Below, piece by piece: positions 1 through 6,284 of a stretch of 64,000 nucleotides of DNA. Both the position numbers and the translations under genes were made by a program. Where the stretch lies: positions 1 through 64,000 of the forward strand of contig OZ220071.1 of the NCBI GenBank assembly GCA_964291475.2, in the 5' to 3' direction. Below the pieces are notes generated by a model. That model ran no database searches. It was not told the DNA's origin and saw nothing but the letters and a program-made list of their open reading frames with translations. Origin of the DNA: DAOUKH01 sp964291475 (GTDB lineage Bacteria > Chloroflexota > Dehalococcoidia > SHYB01). Position 1 is the stretch's first letter. Each line of letters begins with the position of its first letter.

Positions 1-2
1 CG

Positions 3-923
3 TGGGACGAAGTCCCCGTCTGCACCTACGTCCCGTCGGAGCGCATCAAGGCCATGGAGGCCGACGGCGTCGACGTGCACACCTTCTTCTCCAACATCAG
101 CGGCGTCGCGGGCAACACCTTCAGCAACCCCGAGTTCGAGGAGGAGTACCGCATCGAGGCGATCCGCGCCTACAACGACTACCAGGTCGAGGAGTGGAGC
201 ACGCCCTACCCCGGCCGCTTCATCACCCTCACCCAGGTGCCGATGTGGGACGTCGGCCTCGCCGTCGAGGAGGCCTACCGCGGCAAGGCGATGGGCATGC
301 ACGGGCTCACCTTCGCCTTCCCCCAGCAGTTCGGCTACCCCCACATCGCCGACCCCTACTGGGACCCGCTCTGGGCCGCCGCCCAGGAGACGGAGATGTC
401 GGTGAACCTGCACATCGGCTCCGGCGGCAGCATGGGCATCACCGACACCGGCCGCTGGGAGGGCCAGCACCGCCTCTTCGGAAGCGCCGAGGGCTCCGTC
501 AAGACCATCTCGGCCAACATCCAGGTGATGAGCACCATCCTCTTCTCCAACATCCTGGAGCGCTTCCCCAACGTCAAGTTTGTCTCGTCGGAGAGCGGTA
601 TCGGCTGGGTCCCCTACCTGCTCGAAGTCTCCGACCACCAGCACCAGCAGCAGGCCCTCGCCCGCCTCGGCATGCCCCTGAAGCCGAGCGAGTACTTCCA
701 CCGCCAGTGCTACGTCAACTTCTGGTTCGAGGAGAACGGCCCGGCGCAGCGCGACATCATCGGCGTCGAGAACATCATGTGGGAGTCCGACTTCCCCCAC
801 CCCACCTGCACCTACCCCAACTCCCGGATGTACATCGAGCGCGCCACCGCCGGCTGGAGCGAGGAAGACCGCCACAAGGTCCTCGTCGGCAACGCCCGCA
901 CCCTCTACCACCTGGGCGAATAA
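3..923 (+). CDS. Amidohydrolase family protein (amidohydrolase_2 / ACMSD-like), 5'-truncated
   Basis: The reading frame is open from the window edge, so the N-terminus lies outside; the internal ATG at 54 is not the true start. The product is a TIM-barrel metal-dependent hydrolase of the amidohydrolase_2 family, which typically decarboxylates or hydrolyses small cyclic or aromatic acids. Visible family hallmarks are the central NLHIGSGG segment (metal-binding His), the ESGIGWVPYLLE segment and the C-terminal MWESDFPHP motif with the catalytic Asp. The C-terminal part resembles the amidohydrolase at 50190-51290. Substrate cannot be told from sequence. Confidence 0.85.
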   Translation, partial: WDEVPVCTYVPSERIKAMEADGVDVHTFFSNISGVAGNTFSNPEFEEEYRIEAIRAYNDYQVEEWSTPYPGRFITLTQVPMWDVGLAVEEAYRGKAMGMHGLTFAFPQQFGYPHIADPYWDPLWAAAQETEMSVNLHIGSGGSMGITDTGRWEGQHRLFGSAEGSVKTISANIQVMSTILFSNILERFPNVKFVSSESGIGWVPYLLEVSDHQHQQQALARLGMPLKPSEYFHRQCYVNFWFEENGPAQRDIIGVENIMWESDFPHPTCTYPNSRMYIERATAGWSEEDRHKVLVGNARTLYHLGE

Positions 924-951
924 GCCGCCTCCCTGTGGCCGCCCTCCCCTG

Positions 952-1085
952 TAGGGGCGATTCACGAATCGCCCGTTCCCCCCGCAACCGGAGCCGCTAC
1001 GCAAACAGCCCCTCCGGGCGCGCACCTTAAACCTCTCTCCCTCTGGGAGAGACTGAGAGAGGGCACGCGCCGCAGGCGCGTCGGA
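952..1085. repeat. Intergenic palindromic repeats (family A and family B copies)
   Basis: Positions 955-974 form a near-perfect palindrome GGGCGATTCACGAATCGCCC, preceded by CTGTAGG (family A). Positions 1031-1085 hold a family B element: a purine/pyrimidine hairpin of the CTCTCCCTCTGGGAGAGACTGAGAGAGGG kind, followed by a GC-rich arm. The gene to the left points towards this 234-bp gap and so does the gene to the right. The copies could act as transcript-end hairpins. Confidence 0.75.
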
Positions 1086-1157
1086 GGGGGGAAGGGCGCG
1101 GCGGTTCCCCTCCGGGCCTCTTCTCCCCCAGGCCGTGTCGCCTTCCAACAGCAGCCC

Positions 1158-2417
1158 TCACGGACGGCGTAGCAGGTCGTAATTGGCCTCGTAATACTCC
1201 TCTAGGAGCCCTGTGAGGAACCCCGTTGTCGTGTCCCCGATTGCCAGCGTTCCGTCTTGCTCCGAAACCAGGACGCGTGGGTCGGAGCCGTCGGCGGCGA
1301 AGGTGAAGAGCACCACACCGGGAAAATAGGATTCGCGCGGTCCGTACCAACCGGCGATTCTGGAGCCGTCCGGCGACCAGGCTGCCCAGACTAGGTTAAG
1401 GGGAGGCAAGGCGGCAATTAGGCGCGCCCCCGAGCCGTCCACCTTGATCGCATGAATGCCGTAGTAGCTCTCTTCAAGTCCTTTCAGCCACCGGCTGTAA
1501 CCGAGGAACCGAATCTCGGAGCCATCCAGAGACCAGGACAAGCTTGACTTAAAGCTGTAGGCGGCTTGGCTTGGCTCAGTCAACTCTTGTACGTCAGAGC
1601 CGTCGGGGCGCGCAGTGTAGATAGTCGAGTGCGCATTCGCTTCATATGTGGCGAAGGCGATACGGGTGCCGTCGGGGGACCAGGCCGGCCGAGCGGTCGT
1701 CTTGGCTATCCTCCGGAGGTCGCCGCCGTCGGCGGCAATGGTGTGAAGCACGGTTCTCTCTTCTCCCGGCTTCCCATCACTGACCAGGAACGCCAGGCGC
1801 AGACCATCTGGCGACCACGCCGGAGAGTCCTTGGTTACCTTTAGCGAGGGAGGAGTGACCCTCTGGACGCCAGAACCATCGGCACCCATCGTGTAGATCT
1901 CGGGGTATCGGTTGTATTGCCCGTCATCCAACTCACGGTACGACACGAACGCCAGGCGCGTCCCGTCTGGCGACCAGACTGGGTTCGTATCCAGACCGTC
2001 GTGGTCCGTCAGCCTCCGGTAGTCGGAGCCGTCGAGACCGGTTCTTGCGATCTCGAAATCGGGGAATGAACCAAACAATCCCCTCTTGTGCCTGAGTGTG
2101 GCGAAGGCTACCCATCTCCCGTCACGTGATATCGTCGGCGAATAGTCCGCGTACCAGGAATCATCGGTTCGAAGGTCGGAAATTGATGCCAGCCGCGACC
2201 CGTCCGTTTCGACTGCATACATGTAATCTGAACCCCAGGGATGTCGCGCGTAGTCGGGGTAGGTGAACAGTATCCGAGCCCCGTCCGGCGACCACACCGG
2301 AACCACTTGCGGATGTGCCTTTTCTGGATCAAAGGATATGTCTCCAAAGCAGGCCGACACGAGGAGCAGGGGGGCGAGCAGGGGCAGGAGCAGCTTGCCG
2401 ATGTTGCTCAGCTTCAT
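1158..2417 (-). CDS. TolB-like beta-propeller lipoprotein (PD40 repeats)
   Basis: The 419-residue product begins with a lysine, a hydrophobic stretch and a lipobox (LLVSAC, Cys at about residue 23), so it is probably an exported lipoprotein anchored on the outer face of the membrane. The rest contains at least six WSPDG-type PD40 blades (for example VWSPDGARI, AWSPDGTRI, AWSPDGSRI) typical of the TolB/DPP-IV propeller fold. No Pal or TolA neighbours are present, so a TolB role in the Tol-Pal complex is not implied; a binding or scaffolding role is likelier. A GGAGG ribosome site lies just before the ATG. Confidence 0.85.
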   Translation of the reverse strand: MKLSNIGKLLLPLLAPLLLVSACFGDISFDPEKAHPQVVPVWSPDGARILFTYPDYARHPWGSDYMYAVETDGSRLASISDLRTDDSWYADYSPTISRDGRWVAFATLRHKRGLFGSFPDFEIARTGLDGSDYRRLTDHDGLDTNPVWSPDGTRLAFVSYRELDDGQYNRYPEIYTMGADGSGVQRVTPPSLKVTKDSPAWSPDGLRLAFLVSDGKPGEERTVLHTIAADGGDLRRIAKTTARPAWSPDGTRIAFATYEANAHSTIYTARPDGSDVQELTEPSQAAYSFKSSLSWSLDGSEIRFLGYSRWLKGLEESYYGIHAIKVDGSGARLIAALPPLNLVWAAWSPDGSRIAGWYGPRESYFPGVVLFTFAADGSDPRVLVSEQDGTLAIGDTTTGFLTGLLEEYYEANYDLLRRP

Positions 2418-2588
2418 GCCCTACCTCCGCGCAAGGTGGCGTGTGGGGCGTCCGCAGGCGCCGGCGCGCCTAGAGCACGCACGCTCAGTCTACCCCAGGG
2501 AGAGCGTCAGCGTTCGGAAACGGGCTTGCCGCTTTCTGCGCCGTTGTCTTTGTATCGCGCCAAACGGATTTCCGCCCGAAATGAGCTA

Positions 2589-2617
2589 TTGACAGCCTTG
2601 TCAAGGGGGTTTATCGT
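2589..2617 (+). promoter_or_regulatory. Sigma-70-type promoter before the terminase genes
   Basis: A consensus -35 TTGACA (2589-2594) is followed after 17 bp by TATCGT (2612-2617, four of six -10 bases). The -35 is itself part of an inverted repeat, TTGACA-gcct-TGTCAA (2589-2604). It points toward the gene at 2757. Confidence 0.55.
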
Positions 2618-2625
2618 TAGGGTAC

Positions 2626-2639
2626 AGAACGTACGTTCT
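2626..2639. promoter_or_regulatory. LexA/SOS-box-like operator
   Basis: AGAACGTACGTTCT is a perfect 14-bp palindrome containing GAAC-N4-GTTC, the form of LexA (DinR) box known from Gram-positive bacteria and reported for some other phyla. It sits 8 bp downstream of the predicted -10, over the expected transcription start, where a repressor would block the promoter. Regulation by DNA damage is inferred, not shown. Confidence 0.5.
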
Positions 2640-2678
2640 CTAGCGGCGCGCCCCAAAACGGCCCTCCGCGCACCCGCC

Positions 2679-2707
2679 GAAGACCCGCTCCCCGCGAGCG
2701 GGTCTTC
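2679..2707. terminator. Strong 12-bp hairpin in the leader of the terminase transcript
   Basis: GAAGACCCGCTC (2679-2690) pairs perfectly with GAGCGGGTCTTC (2696-2707) around a 5-nt loop. It is followed by CGGTTT rather than a long T run. It lies between the predicted promoter and the gene at 2757, so it could be a terminator, an attenuator or a boundary of older DNA. The rest of the 339-bp gap 2418-2756 holds the ribosome site of the minus-strand lipoprotein gene and the promoter and operator listed separately. Confidence 0.5.
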
Positions 2708-2756
2708 CGGTTTAAGGGAACGGCGTAACACGAAGAGTGGGGGGAAGAGGGGAACC

Positions 2757-3413
2757 ATGCCAAACAAACATCACCGGAATCCAGAGTCCAGATCCATGCC
2801 TTTCGACATGGAACGGAAGCGTAATTTTCTTGAAGCATTCGCGCGACTCCACGACATACGAGCCGCCCGCCACGAAGCCGGGGTTTTCACCCGCACGCTG
2901 CGGCAATGGCGACACGACGACAGTAGCTTCGACCAAGCCTTCAAGGACATCAAGCGCGCCCGTACAGGGGAGCCGGTCCCTTTGCCCTCCACCAACGTGG
3001 AGCAGCCGGACCAAGCACTTGCCGAGAAGCCTGCCCGCAACCTCTCTCCGGAGGAGCGGCGGCAGACCTTCCTCGACAACTTCGCCCAGGTCGGCGCACT
3101 CACCCTCGCCTGCGACGCCGCCGGCGTCGATCTCCGGACGCTCAACGACTGGCTCCAGGAAGACCGCACCTTCCGCGAAGGCTTCAACGAAGCCAAGCTC
3201 CGCTACCGCGACCGTCTCCAGTCTCTCGCGATGCGGCAGATCACCGAAGAGAGGGATGGACCCATGCTCCGCTTCACCCTCCAGGCGGAGTTCCCCGAAA
3301 AGTACGGCAAGCCCGGTAAGTTCTCCAAGGACCGTCCCGGCTTGACCTGGGCCGACCTCGAGCGCATGGCCGGGGAGGCGCGGAGGATCAACGATGCAGC
3401 AGCCGCTCGATGA
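2757..3413 (+). CDS. Phage terminase small subunit-like protein with duplicated helix-turn-helix
   Basis: The 218-residue protein lies directly upstream of the terminase large subunit and overlaps it by 20 nt, which fits a small subunit that recognises packaging DNA. Two related blocks are visible. One starts RKRNFLEAFARL and the other RRQTFLDNFAQV; each continues with an AGV...TL..W pattern and an F..AF/F..GF turn. This looks like an internal duplication of a helix-turn-helix unit of the kind found in terminase small subunits. The ATG at 2757 follows a purine-rich GGGGAAGAGGGGAA site; upstream in-frame codons overlap other features and are not needed. No other phage genes are nearby. Confidence 0.65.
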   Translation: MPNKHHRNPESRSMPFDMERKRNFLEAFARLHDIRAARHEAGVFTRTLRQWRHDDSSFDQAFKDIKRARTGEPVPLPSTNVEQPDQALAEKPARNLSPEERRQTFLDNFAQVGALTLACDAAGVDLRTLNDWLQEDRTFREGFNEAKLRYRDRLQSLAMRQITEERDGPMLRFTLQAEFPEKYGKPGKFSKDRPGLTWADLERMAGEARRINDAAAAR

Positions 3414-4869
3414 CCTCCCCGGCCACTTGCTGAATGAGGTCCTCGTCGACCCCGGCGACGGCCTCATGCTTTCCCGTGGCGAGGAGTTTTCCGGCGCCGC
3501 GGACCCTATAAACCGCTCACGAGACGACCCCGAGGTCTTCTTCAAGGACGTCCTGGGGTGGACGCCGTGGGCGAAGCAGGTGGAGATCGCACGGGCGGTG
3601 GCGGCGGCGGTGCGGGGCGCGGGGCCGCGGCGGGTGGCGGTGCGGAGCGGGAACGGCGTGGGGAAGACGGCGCTGGCGGCGCGTCTGATGCTGTGGGCGC
3701 TGTGCTGTTACGAGTCGAGCGTGGTGGTGACGACGGCGCCGACGCAGCGGCAGGTGACGGAGCTGCTGTGGCGGGAGGCGCGGTCGGCGTATTACCGGGC
3801 GCGGGTGCGGCTGGGGGGCGTCTTCTACCAGGGGCAGCCTCGCTGGGACCTGGGGCCGCGGCGGTACGCCATCGGGGTGAGCCCGGAGCACACGCGGCCG
3901 GAGGGGTTCCAGGGCTTCCACGCCGACCTCATCCTCTTCCTGGTCGACGAGGCGAGCGGAGTGCCGGCGGCGCACTGGGAGGCGATCAAGGGATCGCTGC
4001 TGGCCGGGAACGCTGCGGTGCTGGCGATCGGGAACCCGACGCGGCTGGAGGGCGAGTTCTACGACGCCTTCCACGGCCGGGCCTCGCTGTGGCGGCGCAT
4101 GCATATCTCGGCGTTCGACACGCCGAACCTGACGGGCAGCGACGTGCCGGGACTGGTGACGCCGTCGGCGGTAGCCGAGGCGGCGCGGGACTGGGGCGAG
4201 GAGAGCCCGCTCTACCAAATCCGGGTGCTGGGCGAGTTCCCCTCGGCGGCGAGCCACCAGCTCATCCGCTTCGACTGGACCGAGCAGGCGGCGGAGGCCC
4301 CATCGGCGGGCGGCGGCTTCGCCCTCGGCGTCGACGTGGCGCGCAGCGGCGAGGACGAGACGGCGGCGGTGCTGCTGGAGGGCAACCGTCTGGCGCGGCT
4401 GCAGCGCTGGCTGGGCCAGAACACGATGCGCACGGTCGCCGAGATCAAGGGCATGGTGGACGAGCTCGGCGACGTGGCGGTCGCGGTCGACGACGGCGGG
4501 GTCGGCGGCGGCGTGGTCGACCGGCTGCGGGAGCTGGACGTGCGGGTCTACGCGGTCAAGTTCGGGGCCGCGGCGGACGGGCGGTCGTCGGTGCACTTCA
4601 AGAACAAGCTCGCCGAGATGTACTGGCGGCTGCGGGAGCGCCTGGAGGCGGGGACGCTCCGGCTGCCGCGTGAGGTCTCCCTGACGGGGAACGGCAAGCT
4701 CGCGGCGCAGCTGGCGCAGGTCGAGTGGGAGGTCGAGAGCGACCGGGTGATCCGGGTCCACAAGCGGGGTCTATCGGGCCACGCGCCGAGCCCGGACATC
4801 GCGGACGCGCTGGCCCTGGCGCTGGAGGCGCAGGCGCGGTCGGAGCGCGGGGCGGGGGTGTGGTTTTAG
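3394..4869 (+). CDS. Terminase large subunit-like ATPase/nuclease
   Basis: The 491-residue product has the two-domain plan of a phage terminase large subunit. The N-terminal motor shows a Walker A SGNGVGKT (about residues 85-92) and a Walker B ending LFLVDEAS (Asp185, Glu186). The C-terminal RNase H-like nuclease begins FALGVDVARSGEDE (Asp314) with further acidic residues in VDDGGVGGG and DIADALALA. Full length and intact motifs argue against simple decay. Portal, capsid and tail genes are absent: a toxin-antitoxin module and polA follow. It could be a prophage relic or a domesticated packaging or defence-related motor. Confidence 0.85.
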   Translation: MQQPLDDLPGHLLNEVLVDPGDGLMLSRGEEFSGAADPINRSRDDPEVFFKDVLGWTPWAKQVEIARAVAAAVRGAGPRRVAVRSGNGVGKTALAARLMLWALCCYESSVVVTTAPTQRQVTELLWREARSAYYRARVRLGGVFYQGQPRWDLGPRRYAIGVSPEHTRPEGFQGFHADLILFLVDEASGVPAAHWEAIKGSLLAGNAAVLAIGNPTRLEGEFYDAFHGRASLWRRMHISAFDTPNLTGSDVPGLVTPSAVAEAARDWGEESPLYQIRVLGEFPSAASHQLIRFDWTEQAAEAPSAGGGFALGVDVARSGEDETAAVLLEGNRLARLQRWLGQNTMRTVAEIKGMVDELGDVAVAVDDGGVGGGVVDRLRELDVRVYAVKFGAAADGRSSVHFKNKLAEMYWRLRERLEAGTLRLPREVSLTGNGKLAAQLAQVEWEVESDRVIRVHKRGLSGHAPSPDIADALALALEAQARSERGAGVWF

Positions 4870-4961
4870 GCGCGGCGGCGGATTGGGGTGGCTCCTACGC
4901 ACGGCGGGTTGGCGGTGGTGGGGGCGGCGGGCGTCGATAGGCGTTGGCGGTGATGGGGAAC

Positions 4962-5258
4962 GGGCGATTCGTGAATCGCCCCTACAGGGGAGCGGCGGCG
5001 GGCGGCGATAGGCGTTGGCGGTTGGCGCGGGGATGGGCGATTCGTGAATCGCCCCTACGGGGGGGAGAAGGGGTTCCGGAGGGCCCGCCCTCAGTCCCTC
5101 CCAGAGGGAGGGAGGTTTAAGCGGCGGCGGTTGGGGGCGGCGGGCGGCGACGGCGGTTGGCGGTTGACGCGGGGCCCCTCATCTCAGTCTTCTCCCGTGG
5201 GGAGAAGAGGTTCCGGAGGGCCCGCCCTCAGTCCCTCCCAGAGGGAGGGAGGTTTAAG
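4962..5258. repeat. Repeat cluster in the 4870-5276 gap, with an exact 49-bp direct repeat
   Basis: The 407-bp gap carries no credible gene. Family A palindromes (GGGCGATTCGTGAATCGCCC followed by CTACRGGGG) lie at 4962-4981 and 5035-5054. Positions 5073-5121 and 5210-5258 are an identical 49-bp direct repeat that includes a CCCTCCCAGAGGGAGGG hairpin. A second hairpin of the TTCTCCCGTGGGGAGAA type is at about 5190-5206. The gap separates the end of the terminase gene from the end of a convergent toxin gene. Confidence 0.85.
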
Positions 5259-5276
5259 GGGCGGGGAGGGTGGAGG

Positions 5277-5672
5277 TCAGAGGCGGCGGGCGTTTGGGAG
5301 GCCGGCCATGTGGGCGTCGAGGGTGAGGACTTCGAGGCCGGCGCGTTGGTAGTCGTTGGCGATGAGGCGGTCGAAGAGGCCGGGCTGGGCGGGGGCGCTG
5401 AGGGCGTCGATGACGGCGCGCCCGTTCAGGGGGGAGACGAGCCCGCTGCGGAGCACGTCGAGGAGCGCGGCGCGGGCGTCGGCCTTGGAGACGGCGTAGT
5501 GATGCTGAACGGCGACGTAGGCCTCCCCGATGACCTGGTTCGACGCGTAGACCTCCGCGCCGCGTTTCGCGAGGCGCTCCAACTCCCGGGCGCAGTGGGA
5601 GAAGGCATCGGGCGGGAGGCCGGTGAGCAGCCGGACGAGGACGGACGTGTCAATCCCGTAGCGAGGGGTCAT
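5277..5672 (-). CDS. PIN-domain toxin (VapC-like)
   Basis: This 131-residue protein has the PIN ribonuclease fold: the opening MTPRYGIDTSVLVRLL with the first catalytic Asp, a central ASNQVIGEAYVAV with the conserved Glu, and late acidic positions in FDRLIANDY and VLTLDAHM. PIN toxins cleave tRNA or other RNA when not held by an antitoxin. The ATG at 5672 is chosen because it fits the family N-terminus and overlaps the antitoxin stop region by 23 nt, implying translational coupling. The partner is the AbrB-type gene just upstream on the same strand. Confidence 0.9.
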   Translation of the reverse strand: MTPRYGIDTSVLVRLLTGLPPDAFSHCARELERLAKRGAEVYASNQVIGEAYVAVQHHYAVSKADARAALLDVLRSGLVSPLNGRAVIDALSAPAQPGLFDRLIANDYQRAGLEVLTLDAHMAGLPNARRL

Positions 5673-5892
5673 GGGGCTGGCTTCGGAACGTTTCGACGTC
5701 GAATGGGGCCGCATCGGGCCGGACCTTGCCGCGCAGCGGGGCGAGAAGGGACGGGTCGAGGCGCTTCGGGCGGAGGATGAAGCCGCGGGAACTTTCTTCG
5801 AGCTCGATGTGGTCGCCGGGGCCTACGCCGAGGGCGTCGAGGACGCGGGCGGGGAAGGTCACCTGGCGTTTGGAGGTCACTTTGATGAGCAT
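5650..5892 (-). CDS. AbrB/SpoVT-family antitoxin
   Basis: The 80-residue product starts MLIKVTSKRQVTFPARVLDALGV, the swapped-hairpin DNA-binding motif of AbrB/MazE/VapB-type antitoxins. Its acidic, less ordered C-terminus would wrap the PIN toxin encoded immediately downstream. The complex normally represses its own promoter, which would lie in the repeat-rich gap 5893-6284. The ATG is preceded by a GGAGACACG site. Confidence 0.9.
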   Translation of the reverse strand: MLIKVTSKRQVTFPARVLDALGVGPGDHIELEESSRGFILRPKRLDPSLLAPLRGKVRPDAAPFDVETFRSQPHDPSLRD

Positions 5893-6007
5893 GACGTGTC
5901 TCCTTACGAAAAGGTAGCTGGGGTAAGGCGGCGCGTCAAGAGGCCGGAGGGGCCGGGCGGCGGATTGAGGGCGGCGGGCGTCGGGGGCCGTTGGCGGTGG
6001 TGGGGGC

Positions 6008-6264
6008 GGGCGCGTCGCGACGCGCCCCTACAGGGGAGGGATGGCGATATCGATTGGCGTTGGCGGTTGGCGCGGGGCCCCTCATCTCAATCTTCTCCCG
6101 GGGGGAGAAGAGGTTCCGGAGGGGCCCCGCCGCGCCGCCCCGGCCCTCTCCCTCATCTCCCCCAGAGGGGGAGAGGCTTAAGGGGCGGCGGATTGGGGTG
6201 GCTCCTACGCACGGCGGGGTTGGCGGTGGATGGGGGCGGGCGCGTCGCGACGCGCCCCTACAGG
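6008..6264. repeat. Repeat cluster in the 5893-6284 gap
   Basis: The 392-bp gap before the end of polA has no convincing gene. Two copies of a family A variant, GGGCGCGTCGCGACGCGCCC followed by CTACAGGGG, lie at 6008-6027 and 6238-6257. Between them, 6078-6180 carries the two hairpins of family B (CTTCTCCCGGGGGGAGAAG and CTCCCCCAGAGGGGGAG). Confidence 0.8.
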
Positions 6265-6284
6265 GGAGGGGGTGAGGTGGGGGC

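Noticed and set aside
2757..4869. Complete prophage or gene transfer agent
   Set aside because: Only the two terminase genes are present; no portal, protease, capsid, tail, integrase or lysis genes are found within the window.
4870..6284. CRISPR array
   Set aside because: The repeats are palindromic, of unequal spacing and dispersed between genes; there are no regular spacers and no cas genes.
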